The translations under genes and the position numbers were made by a program. A stretch of 64,000 bases of DNA from Dyadobacter frigoris. Lineage in GTDB: Bacteria; Bacteroidota; Bacteroidia; Cytophagales; Spirosomataceae. The stretch covers positions 248,001-312,000 of the forward strand of contig NZ_SZVO01000003.1 of assembly GCF_005280585.1 (NCBI RefSeq), in the 5' to 3' direction. The notes beneath the pieces are model-generated. The model did no database searches, was not told where the DNA came from, and was given only the letters and a program-made list of their open reading frames with translations. This document shows positions 33,555-43,294 of this stretch, one piece after another. The stretch's first letter is position 1. Every line of letters starts with the position of its first letter.

Positions 33555-36422
33555 TTATTTCTCCAAAACCTTACTGATCAGCATCTGGCTTGCATGATTT
33601 TCATGTGAACCGGATTGTCCTAACTTTTCATTCAAATCTTTCAAAACCTTTTTGGAATCGTCCGTTCCAATCGCTGCAACACGTTGAATGGTGTATGGCA
33701 AAATATTGGGAAGTTTTGACTTCTCAGCAATTTGTAAGGCGCGTTTCATATCAATTGCTGCCAAAGGTTCGGCTGCATACCAAACCATCAGCGGCAGATT
33801 ATGATCGTCTTTGTCCTCAATTTTTTGAGAAAGCGCTTCGACAACATCCCATCGCTGGGCAGGTTCCAATCGGAGCATGGCAGAAGTCAGATATAATCTA
33901 ACTAGTGAAGAATTATCATTTTGCGCCAAAGCAACAAAACGTTTCAGGGTTTCGGGAGAAACATTTTTGCTTTCCGTCAAAAGTTGAATTGCCCAGCTTC
34001 TTACATATTCATTGTCGTTGGCCAACAAATCTGTAAGATCTTTTTCAGTTAATCCCTTGGTTACGTGAAGCGTCCAAAGGGCACGAAGTTTTCTTGTCGG
34101 ATCGGGATTTTTCGCCAGTATTTCTTTCAAAGCTTTATGCACTTTTTTATTCGGGCCGCGTTCCTGCAAAATCACCCGGGCTTGTCTTACATACCACTCG
34201 TTTTTATTAAGCTGATAATTAACAAGTTCCATATCCGAAGCTTTGGATAAATCCACTTTTACCCACTTGTCATTTTCATGGGTAATTTTAAAAATCCTGC
34301 CCATCGTTTTGTTATGAACGTCCGGATTGGGGCTGTGGCATTGGTTTTTATCATACCAGTCGATGGCAAAAACGGAACCACTTGGGTCATATTTAAAATT
34401 CAGCCACTGCGACCAGGAATCGTTCATAGACAGAAAATCATTTCGGTGCGTCGCCAGATACCCTGATCCTTTACGTTCCAGATGATCAATATTAAGTTTT
34501 GCACCATTGATATTGTTCATGAAAATCTCGTTGCGATATTCCTGCGGCCAGGTATCTCCACCCAAATAAATCATCGCTCCGGCATGTGCATGGCCGCCAC
34601 CAGCCGATCCCGAACGGAAATTTCCCGCGTGCGGACCGCGTTCCCCTACCCAGTGCACGTGATCTGCAATGGTTTTGATATCATCATAAGTATACGGATT
34701 GAAATGTTTCCCCGCCTGACGCTGGTACCGCGCTCCCTGAATAATGTGATACATATGCGGGATCACACAAACCGTGATAAACGGATGTCCGTAATCATTA
34801 AAATCGATTCCCCAGGGATTACTTGACCCTTCTGCAAAAACCTCAAACTCGTGAGACGTTGGATGAAATCGCCAAACACCCGCATTAATTTTGGTACGTT
34901 CTGCATCAGAGGCACCCGGTTTTCCCACATTGGAACGGGTAAAAACACCGTGTGTGCCATAAAGCCAGCCGTCCGGTCCCCATCTTAGATTATTAAGTAC
35001 TTCATGGGTATCATCAACTCCCCAGCCGTCCAGTAATTTTTGCGGCGGACCGGCTGGTTTGTCATTTTTGGAATCAATCGGAATAAATAATAAATAGGGT
35101 GCAGCACCAAGCCATACCCCGCCCATTCCCACTTCAATACCACTGACAAGATTTAATCCCTCCGTAAAAACTTTCCGTTTGTCAAGCGTCCCGTCACCGT
35201 CGGTATCTTCGAAGATCAGAATACGATCTCTCCCCTGTCCTTCCGGTGCAGGAACGGGATATGTGTGTCCTTCCACCACCCAAAGTCTCCCTCGGGAATC
35301 GATGGTAAAACTGATCGGGCGGATAATATCAGGTTCCGCGGCAGCCAGTGTGATTTTAAAACCTTTGGGCGGTGTCATCACTTTGGCCGCTTCTATTCCG
35401 GAAAGTCCTGCGTGGAGTACCGGATCCAGTGGCGGCAAAATGATGATATCTTTTTGTTTCAGCTCGTTAGGGAAATCCGGTCGGCTTGGATACAGCAGGA
35501 ATTCATCAAAGTTAATATGAGCCCATTTGTCATTAGGGATATAAGGAATCTGAGAAATCCCGGTTTCATTATCGATTATACGGATAAATATTTCTTTGTT
35601 AAGATAAGATTGAAGATCAACCACTGCTGGCTGTAAAGTGGCTCTTCCCTGGCCTGTAATATGAAAAATGACGCTATCTGTTCCCGCAAGCACAAGTTCC
35701 ACGCGCGTATCCTGCAAGGCTCCGCCCGAAACTCTGAAAGCTGCAAATGGCTGCGTAACCCTGAAAGGAACCGAAGTTAAAGTGCCGGTAAGTTTATAAT
35801 TTGTTGTTCCGCCGCTGCTCAGGAAATATTTCCCCTCATAGCCGATATGCATATCTTTCTCGTGCACTGGGGACGGATCTTCGGAAAAAAGCGGATTCGC
35901 AAATGCATCGCCGGTGGCCGCCCAGTCTTTTAAGGTACCTGTTTCAAAATTCAGGTTTAGAGGCCGCCCATCTTTTACCGGCAACTTTCCGGCAACTGTT
36001 TTATCCGAAATTACCCCCTCCACAACTTCAAAACTCCCCACCATTCCCGCCGCGCGATGACCCGGAACCGAGCAGAAATAAGTATCACTTTCCAAAGCTT
36101 TGAAAACAAGACTCGTACTGGTTCCTTTTTCAATGATCACCTTACTTTTCAACCCCATTTTTTCCAGGGAAATATCATGCGTCATCAGCTCACCATTGGT
36201 GATTTTGATTCTGACGCGATCTCCTTTATTTGCTTTTAAAGTTGGGTTACGGGAACCATCCGGCGCGAAAAACCCAAGCATGGTTGCTTCCAGGGTATAA
36301 TCTCTGTCGAAATGCGTGGTATCAACTGTAACAGCAGTTTTGGTTTTTTGAGCGCTGCTAAAAGGTTTTGGAACAATAAAAAAGATTGAAACCAGCAGTA
36401 TGAGTAAACGAAATGCGGACAT
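33555..36422 (-). CDS. Cupredoxin / PVC-type dehydrogenase / HEAT-repeat fusion
   Basis: A 955-residue exported protein. After the signal peptide comes a cupredoxin domain (about 30-133) with copper ligands His in LMTHDISLE and Cys, His and Met in YFCSVPGHRAAGM. A middle beta domain (about 150-310) precedes a propeller of the PVC-type membrane-bound dehydrogenase kind (PPKGFKITLAAAEPDIIRPI, IDSRGRLWVVEGHTYPVP, FEDTDGDGTLDKRKVF, RWGPDGWLYGTHG). The C-terminal 200 residues are HEAT-like. The CxxCH haem domain usual in this family is absent; no CxxCH occurs in the protein. The copper domain may replace it in electron transfer (inference). It is probably an operon with the FG-GAP gene. Confidence 0.88.
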   Translation of the reverse strand: MSAFRLLILLVSIFFIVPKPFSSAQKTKTAVTVDTTHFDRDYTLEATMLGFFAPDGSRNPTLKANKGDRVRIKITNGELMTHDISLEKMGLKSKVIIEKGTSTSLVFKALESDTYFCSVPGHRAAGMVGSFEVVEGVISDKTVAGKLPVKDGRPLNLNFETGTLKDWAATGDAFANPLFSEDPSPVHEKDMHIGYEGKYFLSSGGTTNYKLTGTLTSVPFRVTQPFAAFRVSGGALQDTRVELVLAGTDSVIFHITGQGRATLQPAVVDLQSYLNKEIFIRIIDNETGISQIPYIPNDKWAHINFDEFLLYPSRPDFPNELKQKDIIILPPLDPVLHAGLSGIEAAKVMTPPKGFKITLAAAEPDIIRPISFTIDSRGRLWVVEGHTYPVPAPEGQGRDRILIFEDTDGDGTLDKRKVFTEGLNLVSGIEVGMGGVWLGAAPYLLFIPIDSKNDKPAGPPQKLLDGWGVDDTHEVLNNLRWGPDGWLYGTHGVFTRSNVGKPGASDAERTKINAGVWRFHPTSHEFEVFAEGSSNPWGIDFNDYGHPFITVCVIPHMYHIIQGARYQRQAGKHFNPYTYDDIKTIADHVHWVGERGPHAGNFRSGSAGGGHAHAGAMIYLGGDTWPQEYRNEIFMNNINGAKLNIDHLERKGSGYLATHRNDFLSMNDSWSQWLNFKYDPSGSVFAIDWYDKNQCHSPNPDVHNKTMGRIFKITHENDKWVKVDLSKASDMELVNYQLNKNEWYVRQARVILQERGPNKKVHKALKEILAKNPDPTRKLRALWTLHVTKGLTEKDLTDLLANDNEYVRSWAIQLLTESKNVSPETLKRFVALAQNDNSSLVRLYLTSAMLRLEPAQRWDVVEALSQKIEDKDDHNLPLMVWYAAEPLAAIDMKRALQIAEKSKLPNILPYTIQRVAAIGTDDSKKVLKDLNEKLGQSGSHENHASQMLISKVLEK

Positions 36423-36621
36423 AATAACGGGCTGTAAAGGTGTTAGGAATATTCACTTTCTTATTATTTAAAAAAAGTGAATACATAACAGAAGCTACCC
36501 GTCCGATTTCATATAAAATGTTAATAATCAAATTAATGACTCTATTTTAAAAATTAAAAAATTCATATTTATTAACATTTAAAGATTAAATATAAGCAAA
36601 TAAGTGCACTGGAAATAACAC

Positions 36622-36672
36622 ATAACATGCTGTCAATCAAGGACAATATGTCTGAGATTAACAGCATGTTAT
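36622..36672. terminator. 12-bp stem with 27-nt loop downstream of the DUF3072 gene
   Basis: ATAACATGCTGT (36622-36633) pairs perfectly with ACAGCATGTTAT (36661-36672). A T-run follows on the plus strand; on the minus strand, where the DUF3072 gene ends, the tail is only moderately T-rich. The gap 36423-36703 is otherwise AT-rich without a gene and should hold the promoter of the cupredoxin-fusion gene. Confidence 0.55.
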
Positions 36673-36703
36673 TTTTGACAGAGAATATTAATTACTTAAA
36701 CCT

Positions 36704-36946
36704 CTACCCGTTATGTTGAAGTTCATCAATTCTTTTTGACGCTTCCGCCTTACTTAACTTCTCATCAAATTCCTCCTCTGCTTCATCAGAAAGTGTTTTT
36801 AAATAAGAATGCTGGGCGCCTGTCATTGGTTCGCTTCCCGTAGTCCACTCGTCCGGATCTTTAACGGTATTGTCGCCACGGATTACCTGATTTTCGTTTG
36901 ATGGATTTTCATTCGCATCTTCCGATTCTTTAAGCGTAGCTGCCAT
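36704..36946 (-). CDS. DUF3072 small protein
   Basis: An 80-residue acidic protein whose C-terminal half is the DUF3072 signature, seen as EPMTGAQHSYLKTLSDEAEE and LSKAEASKRIDELQ. The N-terminal half is polar and probably disordered. Proteins of this family are small, widespread and uncharacterised; no enzymatic role is assigned. It stands alone between the cupredoxin-fusion gene and a run of small lipoprotein genes. Confidence 0.85.
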   Translation of the reverse strand: MAATLKESEDANENPSNENQVIRGDNTVKDPDEWTTGSEPMTGAQHSYLKTLSDEAEEEFDEKLSKAEASKRIDELQHNG

Positions 36947-37064
36947 TTTAGATTTGTTGATTTGGTAGCAGATATAAAAAAACTGAGCCCCGATTTTATA
37001 CCCATAACAACCAAATTCCAGAAAACCGTGTCCATGTTATATCCTCTTTAAACAATCTATCTAA

Positions 37065-37538
37065 ATGAAACGGATCCAAACAGGAATATTCGTCATTTTC
37101 ATCTCGCTGTTATTTTCAGGGTGTAAAAATCCTGATTCTGCTACGAATGAACTTATTATTGAACCTATTATTGAACCTGTTGGAGGTTCTTATTATTATG
37201 TAAAAAACCAGACAGATCTGGATTTGTCTGCACAATTCCCGGTGCCTACTTACGACAGAACTATTGACAAAATGGTCGATATAGACAGCGTCGTTACCAT
37301 TCCACACCTTGCCACTACAAAACTTTTTGAAGATCTTGGCAACTTCGGATTAAATCCGACGCCAAGTCATACCTTTAAGAATATAAAGTTTTTCAAAATG
37401 ACCGATGGAGTTAAAACCTTGGTTTTCGAGCTAAATCCTGTAAAAAACGATCGTTGGATTTCTACAATTCTTAGCCGGGAAGAATATGACTATGGGCTTA
37501 CTGAATATCAGCTTGTGTTGGGGAAGGAGGATTTGTAA
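37065..37538 (+). CDS. Lipoprotein of unknown function
   Basis: A 157-residue protein with a lipoprotein signal (IFVIFISLLFSGC, Cys20). The mature part begins with a short repeat, IIEPIIEPVGG, and then beta-prone segments (YYYVKNQTDLDLSAQFPV, TLVFELNPVKNDRW). I do not recognise the family. It is the first of three small genes in the same direction (37.0-38.6 kb), each about 70 bp from the next, all with N-terminal export signals and unknown function. Confidence 0.7.
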   Translation: MKRIQTGIFVIFISLLFSGCKNPDSATNELIIEPIIEPVGGSYYYVKNQTDLDLSAQFPVPTYDRTIDKMVDIDSVVTIPHLATTKLFEDLGNFGLNPTPSHTFKNIKFFKMTDGVKTLVFELNPVKNDRWISTILSREEYDYGLTEYQLVLGKEDL

Positions 37539-37610
37539 TATTATCAGCAAAATGATTTCTTTACCTTGTAAACATTTTCAATCTGAACGAATTCACAATT
37601 TCTATTACCA

Positions 37611-38018
37611 ATGAAATTTAAATCATTCCTGATATGGGTAGCTTTCCCTCTTTTAGTTTTGTTAGCTTACTGGAAAATAACAGTAAGCAATAGGATTGGT
37701 ATGAAACTGACGGATTGCAAAGATGGCAGCATTGAGGCAATTCAGGAACTGAACAAACAACTAATAAGAAATTTCCTGAATCGGGAATTTTACCAAGTTA
37801 GTGCTTTCACAGATTTTGGCCCCTGTTATCTTGCCAATTATAATAAAAAATATGAGCTTCTTCGTGTCGCAATTGACCCACCAAGTGGATGGTCCGGTCT
37901 TTATAAAGCTACACCTCAGCAATTACAGGAAATAGTAGACCGAAAACTTAATGACGATCAAATACGGCAATATTTGGAAGCATTTCCGAATGGAAATTAT
38001 CCAGAGGATTTAGACTAA
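37611..38018 (+). CDS. Membrane-anchored protein of unknown function
   Basis: A 135-residue protein with one N-terminal membrane segment (FLIWVAFPLLVLLAYWKI) and an external part that has two cysteines (LTDCKDGS and FGPCYLAN), which could form a disulfide. The C-terminal part is helical (ATPQQLQEIVDRKLNDDQIR). I do not recognise the family. It sits in the middle of a run of three small envelope-protein genes. Confidence 0.65.
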   Translation: MKFKSFLIWVAFPLLVLLAYWKITVSNRIGMKLTDCKDGSIEAIQELNKQLIRNFLNREFYQVSAFTDFGPCYLANYNKKYELLRVAIDPPSGWSGLYKATPQQLQEIVDRKLNDDQIRQYLEAFPNGNYPEDLD

Positions 38019-38093
38019 ACTGATTTTTTTCTTTAACAAGTCTTCTCGTTTTTCAGTAATTTGTGATATTGAACGATAAAGTTTTGAGACGCT

Positions 38094-38570
38094 ATGACAA
38101 AGAAACTTAAACGTGTGTTGATTAAATACAGCAGCCTGTTTTTACTGTTTCTACTGAATTTGGCAGACTCTTCCTGCAAACAAAATGAGCCTGCTTACGT
38201 CTATCAATGTCAGGATGGCTTTATAGAATTTCAAAATATAACAACGCTAAAATTTATCGAAAATCTGACCCTCAACGATTCGCTGGCTACGCTGGTGATA
38301 CAATCCGAGGAGCAGTTGGATAAATATTTTTTAAACACCAGAGGTAAATTTGACTTTTCAAAAAACACAGTGCTGGCAGGTAGATATAGGGCAGCCAATG
38401 AGGACGCGATTTTAAAACAAACTATAAAAAGCTTTTGCGAGTACAATGTACTTTATTACGATATTCAGATGAAATCGGGAATGCTTCCTAGTCAAATAAA
38501 AGTTCCTTTTTTCGCACTTATTCCAAAAATTCCAGATAATGCAACGGTTCAATTCCATGTCCATTATTAG
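38094..38570 (+). CDS. Lipoprotein-like protein of unknown function
   Basis: A 158-residue protein with an N-terminal hydrophobic segment (YSSLFLLFLLNLADSSC) that ends in a possible lipobox. The mature part carries the phrase SEEQLDKYFLNTRGKFDFSK and NTVLAGRYRAANEDAILK, which resembles small protease-inhibitor-like lipoproteins of Bacteroidota (PrcB-like C-terminal fold: 'fdFsknTVLAG' pattern). That resemblance is tentative. It is the last of three small genes and ends at a strong terminator. Confidence 0.65.
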   Translation: MTKKLKRVLIKYSSLFLLFLLNLADSSCKQNEPAYVYQCQDGFIEFQNITTLKFIENLTLNDSLATLVIQSEEQLDKYFLNTRGKFDFSKNTVLAGRYRAANEDAILKQTIKSFCEYNVLYYDIQMKSGMLPSQIKVPFFALIPKIPDNATVQFHVHY

Positions 38571-38614
38571 CAAAAGAGGGAACAATCGCTAAAATGATTG
38601 TTCCCTCTTTTTGC
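38570..38614. terminator. Strong bidirectional terminator
   Basis: An 18-bp stem, GCAAAAGAGGGAACAATC (38570-38587), pairs with GATTGTTCCCTC...GC (38596-38614, one extra T) around an 8-nt loop. It lies between the convergent lipoprotein and DPP-IV genes. Confidence 0.9.
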
Positions 38615-38631
38615 TAATACAATTCCCACTA

Positions 38632-40959
38632 TTACTTCACCGAATTTCTTGGATCTGTAACACTATGCAATTGATATTCTTTCGGGGGTTTGGCACCTAA
38701 CAAGTGTTGAACGAAATAATCCCAGCGGCGTCTCATCATATAGGGACCAAAGTTCGCATAACCGTGGCGGCTGTTCGGGAAAATGATCAGGTCATAATCA
38801 TTATTTGCTTTCTCTAATGCTTCAATAACCAGCATTGTATTGTATGGAGGAACATTATCATCCATCATTCCGTGCGCAAGCATCAGTTTTCCTTTTAAGT
38901 TTTTGGCATAAACCTGATTAGCCTGAGTTTCGTAATTGGATACACCTTTTGCATCCGTTTTCAGTAAACCGATGTAACGCTCACCCCAGTCGTCCTCGTA
39001 ATTCCGGTTATCCTGGTTCCCAGATTCAGAAATTCCAACTTTGAAAAAATCAGGATAAGTAAACATGGCACAAGCCGTGGCAAACCCGCCTCCGGAATGT
39101 CCGTGCATACCTACCCGGCTGGTATCGATCCAGTTGTATTTCGAGGCAAGTTGTTTAATTCCTGAAACCTGATCCGGTAAAGTATTTTCGGCCATTTGTC
39201 CATAATTCATATCATGGAAGCTTTTCGACCGCAATGGATTGCTTGTACCTTCCAGTTCAATGACAACAAATCCAAGTTCTGCCAAAGCCTGATTGTCTCT
39301 TCTCGATGCAGAAAATGCCCAAGACCCAACACTGCCGCCTTGCGGACCCGGATAAATATAATCTACAAGTGGATATTTTTTTGTCGAATCCAGTTTTGTC
39401 GGCGTATACATCAATCCGTACACATCTGTTTTTCCATCATGTGCTTTTACAGAAAAAGGAATTGGTGCTTTCCAGCCAATGGTTTTCAACCGGCTCACAT
39501 CTGTTTTTTCCAGTTCAGCAACTAATTTTCCACTCAAATTACGTAAAACCGTGACCGGCGCAACGTCAGGCTGTGAGTAAGTATCAACGAAAAACTTTTC
39601 CGACGTTGATAAGGATACCGTATGAAAACCTGCTTCTGGTGTTAACAACGTCAATCCCGAACCATCAAAATCGATTTTGTAAAAATGGCTGAAATATGGA
39701 TTACCGGATTCTTTGCCATTGGCCATAAAGTAAATTGCACGACTTTTTTCATCCACTTTTATCAGCTGCGTAACCAGCCATTCACCTTTGGTAATCTGGT
39801 TTTTCAGCTTTCCGGAAGTCGCGTCGTACAAATACAAATGCCCCCAGTTATCCTTTTCAGAGTACCAGATAATTTCATTGCTTGCAGACAAAAACCGCCA
39901 GCTGATTCCTCTTTGTCCTGATTCAAACTGCGTTGGGGATGTTTCTTCAAAAATTTCTTTTACTGAACCGGTAGCGGCATCAGCAATTCTTACTTTTTCC
40001 TCTTTGTGATCACGGGATGTAGAAATAAATACAAGCTGAGAACCGTCCTGGCTCCATGAAGCGTCATTTAGCACACCTCCGCGACTGATATCGTCACCGG
40101 AAGTTGACCTATGCACGTCCGCAGGAATTTGTAAACGTACTACTTTGGGTGTTTCAATATTGATAATCACACGATGTAGCATGGCCACAACGCTGTCGCC
40201 AGGCAATGGATATTTCCATGCTTCCAGTTTTGGATGACCTACATTGGTGGTTACCAGAAACATATCGCCTACTTTTCTTTCATCCTGCTGATAGGTAAAA
40301 ATCTTTTTGGAATCCGGCGACCAAAGCAGAACCGGCTTGTCACTGTGACGCCAGCCCGCATTATCCGTTGCGTATCCAAAATCTTTGATTCCGTCGCTGG
40401 TTAACTGTGTAAGCTGGTTTGACGTTACATCACGTATCCACAAATTATAATCTTTGATCAAAACCGCTTTTTTGCCATCCGGTGAGAACGATTCGTTCTT
40501 CGGCTCTTCGTCTGTTTTTATTTTTGCCGAAGTGTCTTCTGTTATCTGATACGTTTTCAAATCACATTTCCACGGTTTTCCATCCGCTGAAATAAGAAGC
40601 GATTTTTCATCCGTTGAAAAAGTGAAACTTTGAAAAGGGAGCATAAAAGCAGTATAACTTTTTCCACTCGCAGCCGAAAGAGACTGCGCCAGTTTGGCTT
40701 GGTTAAAAGCAGGCAAGCGCGTTCCTTTCAATGCATTTACCAAAATAAATTCGCTGCCTTGTGCCGTCAACGTACGATACCAAAACCGCTCTCCGGAGAT
40801 CCAGGTTGGCTTTCCCGCAACATTGTCAATGTACTTTTGCGTGTTGGGCGTTAGAAAACTTTCTGCTTTTTGATAGTCGTTTGCTGTTAATACCGCCTGT
40901 TGTGAAAATGCGGAACCTGCCAGAAAAACGGGTAAAAAGATTGTAATTAATTTCTTCAT
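38632..40959 (-). CDS. Dipeptidyl-peptidase IV-type serine peptidase (S9B)
   Basis: A 775-residue exported peptidase (signal ending GSAFSQ). The N-terminal DPP-IV beta-propeller (about 60-480) has WSPDSKKIFTYQQDERKVGD and the Glu-rich loop region. The alpha/beta-hydrolase domain carries Ser622 in GMHGHSGGGF, Asp700 in GMMDDNVPP and His732 in PNSRHGYANF, the full catalytic triad. The family cleaves X-Pro dipeptides from N-termini in the periplasm or outside and supports growth on peptides. The length is usual. It is a single gene, convergent with the small lipoprotein run. Confidence 0.94.
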   Translation of the reverse strand: MKKLITIFLPVFLAGSAFSQQAVLTANDYQKAESFLTPNTQKYIDNVAGKPTWISGERFWYRTLTAQGSEFILVNALKGTRLPAFNQAKLAQSLSAASGKSYTAFMLPFQSFTFSTDEKSLLISADGKPWKCDLKTYQITEDTSAKIKTDEEPKNESFSPDGKKAVLIKDYNLWIRDVTSNQLTQLTSDGIKDFGYATDNAGWRHSDKPVLLWSPDSKKIFTYQQDERKVGDMFLVTTNVGHPKLEAWKYPLPGDSVVAMLHRVIINIETPKVVRLQIPADVHRSTSGDDISRGGVLNDASWSQDGSQLVFISTSRDHKEEKVRIADAATGSVKEIFEETSPTQFESGQRGISWRFLSASNEIIWYSEKDNWGHLYLYDATSGKLKNQITKGEWLVTQLIKVDEKSRAIYFMANGKESGNPYFSHFYKIDFDGSGLTLLTPEAGFHTVSLSTSEKFFVDTYSQPDVAPVTVLRNLSGKLVAELEKTDVSRLKTIGWKAPIPFSVKAHDGKTDVYGLMYTPTKLDSTKKYPLVDYIYPGPQGGSVGSWAFSASRRDNQALAELGFVVIELEGTSNPLRSKSFHDMNYGQMAENTLPDQVSGIKQLASKYNWIDTSRVGMHGHSGGGFATACAMFTYPDFFKVGISESGNQDNRNYEDDWGERYIGLLKTDAKGVSNYETQANQVYAKNLKGKLMLAHGMMDDNVPPYNTMLVIEALEKANNDYDLIIFPNSRHGYANFGPYMMRRRWDYFVQHLLGAKPPKEYQLHSVTDPRNSVK

Positions 40960-41205
40960 ATAGGTTATTGCGTGGTAATAGGATGTGAGGTAATTTATTC
41001 CCGGAATGCAAAATAAGTATTTTCAACGCGCAAATGTAGACATGTAACAAAAATGGTTTGTAAGACAATCATTTTTATGACTATTATTTCTTGCATCGCT
41101 TGAAATCAAGTCTTTCGTTTTGAAACAAAATCTAAGTAGATATTCAATTTTTTATGTTATCATGTTATTCGAAACCACCCTGGTTTCGAAGTCAATCCGG
41201 AAATT

Positions 41206-42717
41206 ATGCTTTCACTAACCACTAGAAGTTTAGTATTCATTTTAATGACATTTATTTTTCCGGGTTTAGTATTGGCACAAAATTCTGTAAAAAAACAAAG
41301 GACAATTATTACAACGGACGGAGAAGTTGACGATATCGATTCTTTCACGAGGCTGCTATTGTATTCCAATGAATTTAATATCGTCGGGCTGGTTTACAGC
41401 AGTTCTCAATGGCATTATAAAGGTGATGGTAAAGGGACTTTGTTTACCTCTGAAATGGAGAATACGGCTAAAAGATATGGTCAACGCAAAGATCTTCGGT
41501 GGCCCGGGACGAGCTGGATGCAAAAACACATTGAAGACTACCGTAAAATTTATCCTAACCTCATAAAACATGCAAAAGGATATCCGACACCGGATTACTT
41601 AAAAGGCATTGTCAAAATCGGAAATATTGATTTTGAAGGAGAAATGTCCGCAAATACAGAAGGTTCTGATTTTATCAAAAAAATACTTCTCGACGATAAT
41701 CCCGATCCTGTTTACCTTCAAATCTGGGGAGGAACAAACACGGTTGCCAGGGCACTAAAATCAATTGAAGAAGATTATAAATCAAAACCTGAATGGGACA
41801 GTATTTACAGGAAAGTTTCTCAAAAAGCGGTCATTTATGCTATTTTGGATCAGGATGCTACGTATCTGAAATATATAGCTCCCAACTGGCCTCAACTCCG
41901 TATTTTGTACAATGCCGATCAATTTTGGAGCTTTGCCTACCCGTGGCCAAAAGTAGTCCCAATAGAACTTCAACCCTATTTGAAGGGAAAGTGGTTTGCC
42001 GAAAATATTAAATTCAACCATGGACCGTTGCTGGAAAACTATTATTTGTATGGTGACGGTACAAAACTTGAAGGAGATCCCGAACATACACATGGTGATA
42101 GCACTGAAGCATCCAAAAACGGCTTTGGCAAATACGATTTTATCGGTGAAGGAGATTCTCCCGCATTTTTCTACCTTATCGATGTGGGATTAAGAAGTTT
42201 GGAAGACGGTTCATATGGCGGCTGGGGCGGTAGAATGATTCAATCAAAAACAAATCCAAGTCGATGGGAAGATGGAAATACGGTAACCGATTACAATCCA
42301 TATACACATAAAAACGACGCGGCTTATCCACAAACACGCTGGATTGACGTAATTCAGAATGATTTCGCAGCCCGCGCAGACTGGTGTGTAAAAAGCTACA
42401 ATAATGCAAATCACCCACCGAATGTTAAGTTACTGTCACAAAGCTATTTGAGCGTAAAACCTGGCAAAATCATACTTCTCAGTGGCCAGGCCAGCGATCC
42501 CGATTCCGATAAACTAACGTATCACTGGTGGCGATATGAGGAAGTTGGGAGTTACAAAAACAAAGTAGCTATTCTAAATGCAGCCAGTCCGAAAGCTAAC
42601 ATGACAATTCCTGGTGACATCAAAAAAGGAGATACTATTCACATCATCCTGGAAGTCAAGGACTCAGGAAAACCATCTTTGACAAGATATCAAAGGATGA
42701 TTATCCGAGGCAAATAG
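41206..42717 (+). CDS. DUF1593 nucleoside-hydrolase-like secreted protein
   Basis: A 503-residue exported protein (signal ending GLVLAQ). The N-terminal DUF1593 domain resembles inosine-uridine nucleoside hydrolases: RTIITTDGEVDDIDSFTRLL gives the Asp cluster that binds calcium in that fold, and LQIWGGTNTVARAL follows. The C-terminal part (about 400-500) is an Ig/cadherin-like domain (VKPGKIILLSGQASDPDSDK). Members such as Sde182 are linked to polysaccharide degradation, but an activity is not established. It is divergent from the DPP-IV gene. Confidence 0.88.
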   Translation: MLSLTTRSLVFILMTFIFPGLVLAQNSVKKQRTIITTDGEVDDIDSFTRLLLYSNEFNIVGLVYSSSQWHYKGDGKGTLFTSEMENTAKRYGQRKDLRWPGTSWMQKHIEDYRKIYPNLIKHAKGYPTPDYLKGIVKIGNIDFEGEMSANTEGSDFIKKILLDDNPDPVYLQIWGGTNTVARALKSIEEDYKSKPEWDSIYRKVSQKAVIYAILDQDATYLKYIAPNWPQLRILYNADQFWSFAYPWPKVVPIELQPYLKGKWFAENIKFNHGPLLENYYLYGDGTKLEGDPEHTHGDSTEASKNGFGKYDFIGEGDSPAFFYLIDVGLRSLEDGSYGGWGGRMIQSKTNPSRWEDGNTVTDYNPYTHKNDAAYPQTRWIDVIQNDFAARADWCVKSYNNANHPPNVKLLSQSYLSVKPGKIILLSGQASDPDSDKLTYHWWRYEEVGSYKNKVAILNAASPKANMTIPGDIKKGDTIHIILEVKDSGKPSLTRYQRMIIRGK

Positions 42718-42772
42718 TCTCAGTTCAAATTAAAGACAAATAAAATTGCAAGATCTGATCCCTGAAAAAAAG

Positions 42773-42815
42773 TGATTTTAGCTTATTATTTCATACTGTG
42801 CAAAAGCTAAAATCA
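42773..42815. terminator. Terminator between DUF1593 gene and small membrane-protein gene
   Basis: TGATTTTAGCTT (42773-42784) pairs perfectly with AAGCTAAAATCA (42804-42815) around a 19-nt loop, flanked by A-rich and T-rich sequence, so it can act in both directions. Confidence 0.6.
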
Positions 42816-42820
42816 TTTCC

Positions 42821-43000
42821 TCATTTCGGCCAAAAATCCAGTAAAACTTTGGTCAGTGTTTTGTCAGTGATATATCCGCTAACAACTAGATTACCGAACA
42901 AATAAACGCAGTACAAAACGACTATTAATCCAATTGTTTCGGACAGCGTTTCCCTAAGGGATTTACATTTTCTACTTCCTCTTTCACTCATAGTGCTCAT
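42821..43000 (-). CDS. Hidden 59-residue single-helix membrane protein
   Basis: A short open frame starting at ATG 42998-43000: a basic N-terminus (MSTMSERGSRKCKSLRETL), one membrane helix (TIGLIVVLYCVYLFGNLVV) and a short tail ending LLDFWPK. The positive-inside layout and the terminator directly after it support a real gene. A second ATG at codon 4 is possible. The family is unknown; it resembles DUF2061-like small membrane proteins only in layout. The rest of the gap 43001-43294 has no gene. Confidence 0.45.
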   Translation of the reverse strand: MSTMSERGSRKCKSLRETLSETIGLIVVLYCVYLFGNLVVSGYITDKTLTKVLLDFWPK

Positions 43001-43294
43001 ACGTTTTCCTGATTAAATGTGCTGGGTTAGCTGTTTTTTATTGCTGCATGTAATCATTTAGCTGATCACATGCAGCAACATGAAATTTAATTTCCCGACT
43101 TAATTCAGCCGTAATTAAACACATCTTTGATAGTAGGGAGGGCAACAATAATTTCTAAGCAAAACAATGCACTAAATTGCTTAATACCAAAAATCGAGCG
43201 TAGACAAAGTGTGTACAAATAACAGAAAAACCCTGATTTTTCAACAAAAACCGGGTTTTGGCCAAAATTCCACTAAAATTGTTGCTATGTTCAG

